From Microbulbifer agarilyticus S89 (GTDB lineage: Bacteria > Pseudomonadota > Gammaproteobacteria > Pseudomonadales > Cellvibrionaceae), in assembly GCF_000220505.1 (NCBI RefSeq), contig NZ_AFPJ01000043.1, positions 62,001 to 126,000 on the forward strand: 64,000 nt of DNA, in the 5' to 3' direction. Below the pieces are notes generated by a model. It was given only the letters and a program-made list of their open reading frames with translations. It did not search any database and was not told the DNA's origin. Position 1 is the stretch's first letter; every line of letters starts with the position of its first letter. Positions 54,647 through 63,646 of this stretch are shown one piece after another. The position numbers and the translations under genes were made by a program.

Positions 54647-55998
54647 TGCGCGACCTCCGCGCGTTGCTCGCCGGTCATGCGAATCACTTCAGAGGCGGCC
54701 AGCAGCAGAGCGCCAGTACCGTACAGCTGGGTGTCGTCGGCCGTCGCGGAGCCCGGCGCGAACGCAACTTGCTGGACCCAGCCGAGTTTGCCATTCGGGT
54801 GCACACTATCGACGAGAGACGACCAGCCGCGCGCTACAGCGTCACGGTATTTCTGCTCGGTGAGCAGTCCATTGTTCACTCCCCAAGCCAACGCGTACAC
54901 CAGCAGGCCTGTGCCGCTGGATTCTGGCGGAGACTGCTGCTCGATTTCCAGCAGTGAAGAAGGCCAGCTGCCGTCTTTTTGTTGCAGGTCTACCAAGCGT
55001 TCGCTCATCTCGACAAACAGCGACTGGTAGCGCTCTTTTGCCGCAAAGTGATCGGGCAGGGCGTGCAGGGTGCGGGCGATACCGGCCAGAACCCAGCCAT
55101 TGCCACGGCCCCAGTAAATCAAGCGGCCCTGATCGTCTTTGCGCTCAAAATAGCGGCTGTCACGCAGGTACAGCTTTTCGTCGGTGTTGTACAGGTAATC
55201 CGTGGTTACCCAGAATTCCTGGTCCATAAATTCCAGGTACTTTTCGTCTCCCGAAACACGGGCCAGCTCTGCCCATACCGGCGGCGCCATAAAAATGGCA
55301 TCGGCCCAGCACCAGCGCAGGGTGCAGGCGGGGTCATCGAAGTCGCGGTAGGCAAGAGGCTGCAGGTATTTGTCGTCGTCATCGAAGGCCAGGCTGTTGT
55401 CCGCCGGGTTTTCGAGTACCTGGTCAAAGGTATCGGTGAGGTGCTTGATCTTGTGAGCGTCGCCGTACTTTTCATACAGCTTGAGGTACACGGCACCCAT
55501 TGCATGGTCGTCTGCGTGGTGGATGCGCGGGCCCAGTTGCCACAGGTTTACCGCCGATGCATTGAACACCGCTTGTTCGTAGGCGGGCTGCTGGCTCGCT
55601 TCTGCCCAGTCGAGCAGGCCGATTTGCCAGGTCGCATACATCCAGCCCTGTGGGATACCGCTGGGGCGCCCCTCGGCACGCATCATATTACTGCGCAGGT
55701 CGTATTGGCTAAGCTGCCAGTCGGCGACCTGGTTGGCCACGCTGGTGATCGCGCTCGGGCTCAGGCTATCGCTGAATGCCTGCTGTTCGGTCCCGGGCTG
55801 TTGCCATTGCACCGGCTGCGGCCAAAACACTGCAGGGGACTGTGGCGCTTCCGCATGTGCCGCATTGACGGGTGCTTGTTGCTGGGCAGTGGGCTGTTCG
55901 TCCTTCGCACAGGCAACAAGGCTCGCGCACAGGGTAAGAGGCGCGGCAACGTGCAGGACATGCCGGAGTGACAGGGAGGGGCGCAAAGTATTCAACAT
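54643..55998 (-). CDS. GH105 unsaturated glucuronyl/galacturonyl hydrolase lipoprotein
   Basis: 451 residues. Lipobox CASLVACAKD gives a lipoprotein. Alpha-toroid hallmarks include RIHHADDHAMGAVYLKLYEKYGD, RWCWADAIFMAPPVW (catalytic Asp region) and YWGRGNGWVLAG, as in GH88/GH105 unsaturated uronyl hydrolases. It hydrates the delta-4,5 double bond at the end of lyase products, releasing unsaturated uronate that becomes KDG through KduI/KduD. First gene of the minus-strand operon; divergent from the DUF4861 gene. Confidence 0.9.
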   Translation of the reverse strand: MLNTLRPSLSLRHVLHVAAPLTLCASLVACAKDEQPTAQQQAPVNAAHAEAPQSPAVFWPQPVQWQQPGTEQQAFSDSLSPSAITSVANQVADWQLSQYDLRSNMMRAEGRPSGIPQGWMYATWQIGLLDWAEASQQPAYEQAVFNASAVNLWQLGPRIHHADDHAMGAVYLKLYEKYGDAHKIKHLTDTFDQVLENPADNSLAFDDDDKYLQPLAYRDFDDPACTLRWCWADAIFMAPPVWAELARVSGDEKYLEFMDQEFWVTTDYLYNTDEKLYLRDSRYFERKDDQGRLIYWGRGNGWVLAGIARTLHALPDHFAAKERYQSLFVEMSERLVDLQQKDGSWPSSLLEIEQQSPPESSGTGLLVYALAWGVNNGLLTEQKYRDAVARGWSSLVDSVHPNGKLGWVQQVAFAPGSATADDTQLYGTGALLLAASEVIRMTGEQRAEVAQ

Positions 55999-56271
55999 AG
56001 GGCGGCCTTTCTGGTTATTTCTCTGTTATCGGTGCGGCGTGACGCGTTGTTGTGATCACGCGGATGCTCTGTCGGCGATGTCCCATTTTATTTTTACTGC
56101 GAACGCGCGCTGTTTGAGCGCAGCTGGTCGGGACTTCTACGTATACCGTTATTCGGTATTTATTTGGTAATGTGGTATTACCAGTTGACCAAGTGTATAG
56201 TGGCCTGACCAACGTGTCCACCGCTGCGCAGTTTCAGCAGGGACGGCTACTCGAGGACCTGGGAGGTCGCC
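55999..56271. promoter_or_regulatory. Divergent promoter region with two FCD-type operators
   Basis: About 270 nt between GH105 (-) and DUF4861 (+). TGGTATTACCA at 56173-56183 is a perfect 11-bp palindrome; TGGCCTGACCA at 56201-56211 shares its 13-bp context with 51304. Centres are 28 nt apart, on about the same helix face. Confidence 0.6.
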
Positions 56272-57372
56272 ATGCAAACCCCTGATTCACAAAACGGATA
56301 CCGCACTCAGGCTCAGAACCTGGCGGGTGCGAGTGCCACTCGTATGTGTACCACTTTCGGGCAAAACATATTGCGTCTATTTGGGACGCGTTTTGGGACG
56401 CGTTGCGCCCCTGCCGCAGCACTCGCGCTGGCGCTGGCGCAAGCAAGTGTGCCCGCCACCGCGATGACCGCCGGCAAGGCACCGCTCGCAGACAAAGGCG
56501 CCTATGCGGAACTCGCGGTGCGCCGCGGTGCGGTGGCCGATGATGCGGGCAAACTACGCGGGGGTGAACTGGTGCCGGTGGCATCGATGACGCTGCCGGC
56601 GACCCACACCGTGGGTGATGCGCTGTTTAAATATGAAGGACCGGGCTGGGAATCGGAGTTGGTGGCCTACCGGCTTTACTTTGATCACCGAGCGGCGATC
56701 GATGTTTTTGGCAAAACTCGTTCGCAGCTGGTGCTGCCGCAAGTCGGCGTGGATGGTTCCGACTACCACACCCTGGCCGACTGGGGGATGGATGTTTTAA
56801 AGGTGGGCAATTCGCTTGGCCTTGGCGGTATCGGCGCCTGGAGTGACAGCGGGCTCACCGGGGTAAACACATTCGACGGCGCCTCGCTGCAAATCCACAA
56901 TGAACCGGATGCTTCCGGTGTCGATCTGCAGTACTCCGGCTGGCAAACCCCAGAGGGTGCACGTGATCTCACCATGCAGTTGCGTATTGCCCCCGGCTCC
57001 CGCTTGACCCATGTGCGGGCCACGGTGGACCAACCGCTACCAGGCTGGGCCACCGGTATTGTGCGCCATGGCTTGCAGCCGCTTACCTATCGTCCTGCCG
57101 ACTCGGAGTGGGGCTATCTCGCCACCTGGGGGATGCAGAGTCTCGCTGACGACCAGCTCGGCATGGCGATTTTCTTCCGCAATGCAGACCTCGCGGAAAT
57201 TCGTGATGATGCCAATAACCACCTGGTGCAGTTAAAGGGCGCTGCGCAGGTGGAGTACTACTTTGCTGGTGTATGGCGGGCGGAGGGTATTGATAGCGAG
57301 CAGGACTTTATCAGTTACCTGCAGCAGCAGGTCTCGCGCCTGAATCAGTCCCCATCTGAACACGCAGAATAA
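56272..57372 (+). CDS. DUF4861-family secreted protein
   Basis: 366 residues. Begins MQTPDSQNGYRTQ with GGGAGG before the ATG, but the hydrophobic AALALALAQASVPA signal starts near residue 48, preceded by a 12-nt tandem repeat encoding RFGTRFGTR. The mature part matches the DUF4861 pattern (GDALFKYEGPGWESELVAYRLYFDHR, WGMDVLKVGNSLGLGG). These occur in uronate-lyase loci of Bacteroidetes and gammaproteobacteria. A role in handling uronate oligosaccharides is inferred. Forms an operon with kduI (31-nt gap). Confidence 0.82.
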   Translation: MQTPDSQNGYRTQAQNLAGASATRMCTTFGQNILRLFGTRFGTRCAPAAALALALAQASVPATAMTAGKAPLADKGAYAELAVRRGAVADDAGKLRGGELVPVASMTLPATHTVGDALFKYEGPGWESELVAYRLYFDHRAAIDVFGKTRSQLVLPQVGVDGSDYHTLADWGMDVLKVGNSLGLGGIGAWSDSGLTGVNTFDGASLQIHNEPDASGVDLQYSGWQTPEGARDLTMQLRIAPGSRLTHVRATVDQPLPGWATGIVRHGLQPLTYRPADSEWGYLATWGMQSLADDQLGMAIFFRNADLAEIRDDANNHLVQLKGAAQVEYYFAGVWRAEGIDSEQDFISYLQQQVSRLNQSPSEHAE

Positions 57373-57403
57373 AGAAAGAAATAATCAAGGAATTACAGCG
57401 CTT

Positions 57404-58234
57404 ATGAATTTTTTACAGACCGCAGACAGTGTCCGTTACCAGCGTATGACCAGCGCAGAACTGCGCGAAAACTTCTGCATGGAGGGCCTATTTCGCGCGG
57501 GTGAGTTGAATCTGACTTATACGGATGTGGATCGCGCATTGGTTGGTGCCGCGGTACCCCTGCAACACCAGCCGTTGTCCCTGCCCACACACAAAGAGCT
57601 TGCCAGTGAGTATTTTTGTGAGCGTCGTGAGCTGGGAATTGTAAACCTGGGGGCGCCGGGCCGGGTGGAGGTGGATGGCAAACCTTATGCGCTGGATTCT
57701 CTGGAATTCCTGTATGTCGGCCGCGGCAGCCGTACGGTAAATTTCTTTAGTGATGGTGAGGCGCCGGCGGAATTCTACCTGGTGAGTTACCCCGCCCACA
57801 GGAAAGCGGAAACCGTGCACGTCACCCTGGACAAGGCGCACAAGGTAGAGCTTGGCGCGCTGGAGGGTAGCAACGAGCGGGTAATCTATCAGGCGATCTG
57901 CCCGGGGGTGGTGGACAGCTGTCAGCTGGTAATGGGTGTTACGCGGCTGTCGAATGGCAGTGTGTGGAATACCAAACCTCCGCATACCCATCGCCGCCGC
58001 ACCGAAGTCTATCTGTATTTTGATTTCCCGGAAGATGAGCGTGTATTCCACTTCATGGGCGAGCCCAGTGAAACCCGCTCGATCCCCCTAGCCCCCAAGA
58101 CGGCGATCGCCTCACCATACTGGTCTATCCACAGTGGTGCGGGTACGTGCAGCTATAGCTTTGTGTGGGCAATGGGTGGGGAAAACCAACAGTTTGATGA
58201 TATGGATCATCTGACGTTGTCCGACCTCGGTTAA
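57404..58234 (+). CDS. kduI: 5-dehydro-4-deoxy-D-glucuronate isomerase
   Basis: 276 residues, cupin-like isomerase. PPHTHRRRTEVYLYFDF carries the zinc-binding His/Glu set, with WSIHSGAGTCSYSFVWAMGGENQQF at the end, as in KduI. Converts 4-deoxy-L-threo-5-hexosulose uronate to 3-deoxy-D-glycero-2,5-hexodiulosonate, the substrate of KduD. ATG at 57404, AAGGAA upstream. Together with KduD it shows that unsaturated uronic acid products enter the cell. Confidence 0.95.
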   Translation: MNFLQTADSVRYQRMTSAELRENFCMEGLFRAGELNLTYTDVDRALVGAAVPLQHQPLSLPTHKELASEYFCERRELGIVNLGAPGRVEVDGKPYALDSLEFLYVGRGSRTVNFFSDGEAPAEFYLVSYPAHRKAETVHVTLDKAHKVELGALEGSNERVIYQAICPGVVDSCQLVMGVTRLSNGSVWNTKPPHTHRRRTEVYLYFDFPEDERVFHFMGEPSETRSIPLAPKTAIASPYWSIHSGAGTCSYSFVWAMGGENQQFDDMDHLTLSDLG

Positions 58235-58276
58235 GCATTTTCTCCCCGACCTCGCGTCGGTGCTTTTCGAAGCCTT

Positions 58277-58300
58277 GCCCCGCCAGTGCGGGGCTTTTTT
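58277..58300 (+). terminator. Rho-independent terminator of kduI
   Basis: GCCCCGC, CAGT loop, GCGGGGC then six T; 43 nt after the stop. Confidence 0.93.
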
Positions 58301-58320
58301 ATGCCGGCAGAAAATAGAAT

Positions 58321-58344
58321 ACGGGCGGTGTTTCCACCACCCGT
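58321..58344 (-). terminator. Terminator of the beta-helix gene
   Basis: Read on the minus strand: ACGGGTGGTG, GAAA tetraloop, CACCGCCCGT, then ATTCTATTTT; 10-bp stem with one G-U pair, 10 nt after the stop at 58355. Confidence 0.75.
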
Positions 58345-58354
58345 AAAAACCGCA

Positions 58355-60547
58355 TCAGTATGCGCGGGTCTTCACATACACGCAGCCGTTGTTGGGCTGG
58401 TACTTGAGGATGGTGCCACTCAAATTACCGGTGGACTCGTAATTACCGTCGACGGTGAGGGAGCCGCTGCCGTTCACGGAGGTGACGGTGCCGCGGAAAT
58501 CACAGCTGGGGTTGGCATTGCTGTCCCATACCTGCAGTTTTTCACCGGACAGGTCGCGATCAAATCGCACGCAGCTGCCACTGCTGCTGATGGTGATCTC
58601 TTCACGGCTGTCCCACGGTAGATCGATGTAGCTCGCACAGCCGCTGCCACCCCCGGAACTGCTGGAAGAGCTACCGCCACTGGAGCTACTCGAGGAACTG
58701 CTGGAAGAGCTGCTGCCGCCCGAGCTACTTGAAGAGCTGCTCGAGGAGCTACTGCCACCGGAACTGCTGGACGAGCTGCTTGAAGAACTGCTGGAAGAGC
58801 TACTACTCGATGAGCTGCTCGAAGAACTGCTGGACGAGCTGCCGCTGACATAGACCCCGGACAGCGGGATCTGTGCGTAGACATCTTCGGCATAGGCCTG
58901 GTCCCAGGTGCTTACCGGCGTGCCACTGACGTTCAGGTGCTTGAAGCCGGTGCCATCCCAGGCGAATGCATAGCTCACCCCTGGTGTATCAAACAGGCCC
59001 CAGGTGGTGATCGCCCCGCCTGCCGTGGTGGCCTTCGACAGGGTGTTATTGATAAACACATTGTTCGGGCCGGTCGGTCCTGACCAGTTGCTCGCATGAT
59101 CACCGGAGCCATACCAGATCGGCTGCCAGGTGCCGCTATCCGGTGCGCCATTGCTCCAGTTGCGGTGTTCAAACGGAACCGCAACGGTGTTGTTGCGAAT
59201 AAGGTTGTTGCGTTCCCAGCCACCGTGCAGGTTGATATCACAGTCCAGTGTGTTGTCCTCCACAATATTGCCGGTAGCGGACCACTGCAGGGTGAGGTGG
59301 CGCAGCCGTGACAGGGCGTTCCCCTTGATCAGACTGTTGTACAGCTTGGAGCCGCGGAAGTAGCCGTTGCCGCCCGCGCCCTTGTTCCAGGAGCCGTGGA
59401 AATGGTTGTCCTTGAACGTCATGTGTCTTGCGAACTCGGTCACCAGCGGGTGGGAACCGGTCATTTCCATGCGCACATCTTCCACCCAGCCGTCTGCTGC
59501 CCATTTGAATAGAATGCCGTGGATAGCATCTTCCGGGCACAGATTGACGTACTTCAGGCCGACCCCGTTGGGATTCGATGCGGAGTAGTCGTTGCCGTTG
59601 TAGCCGGCACAGTTGGTGCCTGTGGTGGCCATCTCCAGATAGAAGTCCCGGAAGCCCACATCCTTCACCGCCGTTACCGGCATGACGCGGCTCTTGTAGC
59701 CGCTGCTGTTGTTGAGCGGTATGTCAAACTCCAGCGGGGCATCCAGGGTCACTGTGTCATTACTGGTATTGCGCGCGGTCACGGTAAAGATCTGCGTGCG
59801 CATATGCCCGGTCTGCAGGTTGGAGCGTTTGCCACTGGGGACCTCACCCAAATCCATAAAGGCCGTATCCGAGGCTGCGCCCACATAGATCAGGTCACCC
59901 ACGGAAAACTTGTTGGCGCCGTTGTTTTCCAGGTGCAGCACGGTATCGCCAATGGACGCGGTCTGATCGAATTCGATGCTGTGTTTCCAGTGAAAGTTAA
60001 TACTGCCCTCGTAATTTTGCTCACCAGAATGCTTGATGCGAGTCTCAACCCGGAAGGCGGCAAAACCGGGCCAATACTTCTTGTCAAAATCTGGTGCGCC
60101 GCTGGAATCCGCGCCATAGGGCTGCCAGCTCCGCACCGTGATTTTTGTTCCGCTCGTTGGGCTGTTGCCGGCACCAAGGATTACGACACCCGAGCGGTCT
60201 ACATGTACCTCGTCGTCAATGTGAATTTCGCCGGCGGGTAATTGGATGGCGATCCGGTTGGATGGTGCATTCCCGAGCGGGATCATGGTGTCGATGATGT
60301 TTTGCAGCGCGGCCGCATCATCCATACCGTCGTTAGCAATAACACCATGGCTTGCGGCGTTGATGGTTTGGCTATAACTGGTGGGCAGTGGCTGGCCATC
60401 TTTGTATCCGGCAGCGTGGGCCGGTGTATGGGTGGCCGCAAGGGCCAGTACGGTGGCTGCCATGCCGCCCAGCAGTTTGCCGCGCGCACAGTGTCGCCGC
60501 GCTGCCGGGATTGTTCCGGCGTCGGCTTGAGGAGCGTGTTTATTCAT
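58355..60547 (-). CDS. Secreted right-handed beta-helix protein with polyserine linker (candidate polysaccharide lyase)
   Basis: 730 residues. A long N-terminus with signal (GGMAATVLALAATHTPAHA), then a beta-helix domain (about 50-560) beginning YSQTINAASHGVIANDGMDDAAALQNII, which fits the pectate-lyase-like superfamily. A linker of almost pure serine with GG punctuation covers about residues 568-635, then a ~90-residue domain with two or more Cys (CASYIDLPWDSREEITISS... CDFRG...CVYVKT), like binding modules that follow polyserine linkers in related genera. No enzyme family is assignable by eye. Divergent from uxuA. Confidence 0.8.
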   Translation of the reverse strand: MNKHAPQADAGTIPAARRHCARGKLLGGMAATVLALAATHTPAHAAGYKDGQPLPTSYSQTINAASHGVIANDGMDDAAALQNIIDTMIPLGNAPSNRIAIQLPAGEIHIDDEVHVDRSGVVILGAGNSPTSGTKITVRSWQPYGADSSGAPDFDKKYWPGFAAFRVETRIKHSGEQNYEGSINFHWKHSIEFDQTASIGDTVLHLENNGANKFSVGDLIYVGAASDTAFMDLGEVPSGKRSNLQTGHMRTQIFTVTARNTSNDTVTLDAPLEFDIPLNNSSGYKSRVMPVTAVKDVGFRDFYLEMATTGTNCAGYNGNDYSASNPNGVGLKYVNLCPEDAIHGILFKWAADGWVEDVRMEMTGSHPLVTEFARHMTFKDNHFHGSWNKGAGGNGYFRGSKLYNSLIKGNALSRLRHLTLQWSATGNIVEDNTLDCDINLHGGWERNNLIRNNTVAVPFEHRNWSNGAPDSGTWQPIWYGSGDHASNWSGPTGPNNVFINNTLSKATTAGGAITTWGLFDTPGVSYAFAWDGTGFKHLNVSGTPVSTWDQAYAEDVYAQIPLSGVYVSGSSSSSSSSSSSSSSSSSSSSSSSSSSSGGSSSSSSSSSSSGGSSSSSSSSSSSSGGSSSSSSGGGSGCASYIDLPWDSREEITISSSGSCVRFDRDLSGEKLQVWDSNANPSCDFRGTVTSVNGSGSLTVDGNYESTGNLSGTILKYQPNNGCVYVKTRAY

Positions 60548-60872
60548 TATTGTCTCCAGGTCGTCGATTCGACGTGTTGTCTTTCTGTCTCATTCATCGC
60601 CGCGGGTTGTTCCAGGAGCGTGCTAAGGCTCCTGATGCGGCCAGCAAAAACTAGATCAGAACAACTGGCCTTACAATCATGCCACCAGCCTTTCGCGTCA
60701 CTTTGCAACGATTCACTAAGATAAAAGTCTGTAAATCCTATAAAGACAGCTAATTTTAACGGGAATGCACGCGATACGGCGGTTTGGCCTTGTGATTGGG
60801 GGGGAAACAGAGTTTAATTGGTCCGGTGGTCATGCCAGTTGTGTGGCCGAGGCACGAAAGAAGGAAACTCCA
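60548..60872. promoter_or_regulatory. Divergent region between beta-helix gene and uxuA
   Basis: About 325 nt. TGGTCATGCCA at 60827-60837 has TGG-N5-CCA geometry, 36 nt before the uxuA ATG, and could be an FCD operator. AT-rich sequence at 60710-60760 may hold promoters. Confidence 0.5.
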
Positions 60873-62048
60873 ATGCAAGAAACCTGGCGCTGGTTCGGAC
60901 CAGACGACGGAATCACTCTCCAGCACATCGCACAGGCGGGTGCCACTGGTATTGTGACCAGCCTGCATCAGGTGCCGGCTGGGGAGGTTTGGTTGGAGTC
61001 TGACATTCGTGAACGCAAGGACATGATCGAGGCCGCGGGGCTTACCTGGTCGGTTATCGAAAGCATACCGGTGCACAATGACATCAAGGCCCGTACCGGT
61101 GATTTTGAGCGCATGCTGGAAAACTACCGCCAGTCGGTTATCAATGCTGGCAATGCCGGTATCGACACCATCTGTTACAACTTTATGCCGGTTGTGGATT
61201 GGACCCGCACAAACCTGAATTACACCCTGGCAAACGGCAGCCAGGCCCTGCGCTTTGAGATGGCGGATTTCGCCGCTTACGACCTGCATATCTTGCAGCG
61301 CCCGGGGGCAGAGGGTGACTATCCGCCGGATGTGCTCGAGCGCGCTGCACGCTACCTGGAAAACACGGACAGCGATGGGCTTGTCCAGCTGGAGCGCAAT
61401 ATTATCGCCGGGCTTCCCGGTGGTGAGGGATCGCATGATCGCGAGAGTATCCGTCGCGCTATCCAAGTGTTTACTGACCTGGGAACGGATCGCTTCCGCG
61501 AAAACCTGTTTATGTTCTTGCGGGAAATTATCCCGGTAGCGGAGTCGGTGGGGGTGAAGATGTGCATCCATCCCGATGATCCTCCCTTCTCCCTGTTTGG
61601 TTTGCCGCGTGTGGTCTCTACAGCGGAAGACGCCCGCGCCTTGCTCAATGCCTATCCCAGTCCTGCGAATGGATTGACCATGTGCGCCGGCTCATTTGGT
61701 GCGCGCGGCGACAATGACCTGGTGGCGATGACGAAGGAGTTTGCCGAGCGTATTTACTTCGTTCACCTGCGTAACGTGATTCGCGAAGCGGATGGTTCCT
61801 TCTATGAGTCAGACCATCTTGGTGGTGACAATGACATGGTAGGCCTGATTCGCGCACTGTTGCAGGAAGAGCAGCGCCGGCGCGGCACCGGTAATAATTG
61901 CGAAATTCCCATGCGGCCAGATCACGGCCACCTCATGGCCGATGAGTTAAAGTTGGGCTCAGCCAAACCCGGCTATTCCTATGTGGGCCGCTTGAAGGGG
62001 TTGGCAGAATTGCGTGGTGTCATTCACGCGCTGAAAGCGACCGCGTAG
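60873..62048 (+). CDS. uxuA: Mannonate dehydratase
   Basis: 391 residues, TIM barrel dehydratase. Starts MQETWRWFGPDDGITLQHIAQAGATGIVTSLHQVP and has VKMCIHPDDPPFSLFGLPRVV (metal-binding His/Asp), NGLTMCAGSFGARGDND, and FVHLRNV, all UxuA signatures. Dehydrates D-mannonate to KDG, the last step of the glucuronate branch. AAGGAAAC 6 nt before the ATG at 60873; the upstream ORF extension is not used. Co-transcribed with the second dehydrogenase 16 nt downstream. Confidence 0.95.
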   Translation: MQETWRWFGPDDGITLQHIAQAGATGIVTSLHQVPAGEVWLESDIRERKDMIEAAGLTWSVIESIPVHNDIKARTGDFERMLENYRQSVINAGNAGIDTICYNFMPVVDWTRTNLNYTLANGSQALRFEMADFAAYDLHILQRPGAEGDYPPDVLERAARYLENTDSDGLVQLERNIIAGLPGGEGSHDRESIRRAIQVFTDLGTDRFRENLFMFLREIIPVAESVGVKMCIHPDDPPFSLFGLPRVVSTAEDARALLNAYPSPANGLTMCAGSFGARGDNDLVAMTKEFAERIYFVHLRNVIREADGSFYESDHLGGDNDMVGLIRALLQEEQRRRGTGNNCEIPMRPDHGHLMADELKLGSAKPGYSYVGRLKGLAELRGVIHALKATA

Positions 62049-62063
62049 CACTCGGATAGCACT

Positions 62064-63614
62064 GTGACGGACCAGACGAGTTCCTCATCGCCTCTGCGTC
62101 GGTCCTTGCACAATGAATTTGTCGAAGTTGCGTCGAAGGGTGCTCGGACGCTGGGCAATGGCGCACGCATGCCAGGCTACGATCCCCGCTTGCTGGGTAC
62201 CGGAATTGTCCATATCGGTAGTGGCAGTTTTCACCGCGCCCATCAGGCCGTGTTTATTGACGACTTGCTGCGACGGCGTGGCGGAAACTGGCGGATCATT
62301 GGCGTAAGCCTGCACAGCTCTACAGCCCGTGACGCACTGCAGCCACAAAACGGTCTGTATACACTGCATGAGAAGTCGGCCGGACTCGATCAGCTGCGGG
62401 TTATTGCCTCGATTGACAGGGTATTGTTCGCTCCAGAGTCCACTTCTGAAGTCATCGAAGCGCTGGCCTCGGCTTCGACGAAAATCGTCACCATTACTGC
62501 CACCAAACATATTTACTGCCTGTCCAGCGACGGACAGCAGCTGGATCTTTCGCACCCCGCGATCGTGCATGATGTTCTCCACCCTGCGGAACCGACTACG
62601 GTAGTGGGCTATTTGCTGGCCGCATGCCGCTTACGACGCGACCAACGTTTACCCGGTTTCAATATTATCTGTTGCGATAACCTCCCCAGCGGCGGTGCGA
62701 TTTTGCGTGCCAGCCTGCGCACGGCCGCGCGCCTGCAAGACAGCGGGTTGGCCAGCTGGATAGAAGAGCAGGTGGGGGTTTGCAGTTCTGTGGTGGACTG
62801 CATGGTGCCGGCGGTGACCAAATCTATGGCGGAGCTACTTCAGCAGAGAGCCGGCTATCGCGACCACGCCTGCGTGCTCAGTGAGCCGTACCGCCAGTGG
62901 GTAATAGAGGATAATTTTGTCGCACCGGTGCCGGACTGGGGTGCAGTAGGTGTCCGGGTGGTACCAGATATCACACCCTATGAGCGCATGAAGATTCGCC
63001 TGTTGGATGGGGCTCATTCAACCGTGGCATTTTTGGGGGCGCTCAAGGGGTATGCGTATATTCATCAGGCCATCTCCGACCCCGATATCCGCCAATTTGT
63101 CTTGCAGCTGTTGCAGGAAGAGGTGATACCAACACTGGCGGAGCTGCCTGAGGTTGATTACCACCAGTACTCGCAAGAGGCGCTTGCGCGATTCGCCAAC
63201 CGCGCACTGCCCTATACCTGCGTGCAAGTCATCGCCGGCAGCAGTCGCAAGCTGCCGCAGCGTATCTTTTCCCCGCTTGCCGAGAGGGTTGTGGGCGAGC
63301 ACAAGGCATCGCGTCTAGTTGCCGTTGTGGCCACCTGGCTTGCCTACCTTTTTCTGCACTCTTTCTCCGCGGGAGGATTTCCGTTGAATGACGGCGGTTC
63401 GCAAGTGCTGGTGAAGATGCTGCAGCGCAAGAAAGATCAAAAAGGGTTTCCATCCCGGGACCATGTGCAGGCATTGCTCACCCATGCAGGGTGTGTACCT
63501 GTGGTTTTGGTGCAGGACGGGAAGCTCATTGCGGGCGTACAGCACAGTCTCGCGCGCATTATTGCGCGGGGAGTCGACGTGGTGCTGAGGGAGGCCTCAC
63601 CCGAGGTGGTGTGA
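62064..63614 (+). CDS. Second UxuB-like mannitol-dehydrogenase-family enzyme
   Basis: 516 residues, GTG start at 62064. TGIVHIGSGSFHRAHQA (NAD motif) and CCDNLPSGG (Asn) are kept, but the catalytic helix reads MKIRLLDGAHSTVAF: Lys and His remain while the Asn five residues after Lys is Asp, and Ser of NGSHS is Ala. A paralogue of 43923-45425. It may act on a different hexuronate or polyol. It follows uxuA closely, so it belongs to glucuronate or related sugar acid metabolism. Confidence 0.88.
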   Translation: MTDQTSSSSPLRRSLHNEFVEVASKGARTLGNGARMPGYDPRLLGTGIVHIGSGSFHRAHQAVFIDDLLRRRGGNWRIIGVSLHSSTARDALQPQNGLYTLHEKSAGLDQLRVIASIDRVLFAPESTSEVIEALASASTKIVTITATKHIYCLSSDGQQLDLSHPAIVHDVLHPAEPTTVVGYLLAACRLRRDQRLPGFNIICCDNLPSGGAILRASLRTAARLQDSGLASWIEEQVGVCSSVVDCMVPAVTKSMAELLQQRAGYRDHACVLSEPYRQWVIEDNFVAPVPDWGAVGVRVVPDITPYERMKIRLLDGAHSTVAFLGALKGYAYIHQAISDPDIRQFVLQLLQEEVIPTLAELPEVDYHQYSQEALARFANRALPYTCVQVIAGSSRKLPQRIFSPLAERVVGEHKASRLVAVVATWLAYLFLHSFSAGGFPLNDGGSQVLVKMLQRKKDQKGFPSRDHVQALLTHAGCVPVVLVQDGKLIAGVQHSLARIIARGVDVVLREASPEVV

Positions 63615-63625
63615 AACATGCCACA

Positions 63626-63639
63626 CTACCCCGGGGTAG
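63626..63639. other. Perfect palindrome between convergent genes
   Basis: CTACCCCGGGGTAG, 14 bp with no loop, between the second UxuB-like gene and the second FCD regulator. Could serve as a weak hairpin terminator or operator. Confidence 0.4.
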
Positions 63640-63646
63640 CGGTAGG

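Noticed and set aside
58640-58850. Sequencing artefact in the serine-repeat tract
   Set aside because: Codons vary, the frame is open throughout and polyserine linkers are usual in this group.
43165-63614. Ulvan utilization locus
   Set aside because: No sulfatases and no rhamnose genes within the window, although flanking DNA could hold them.
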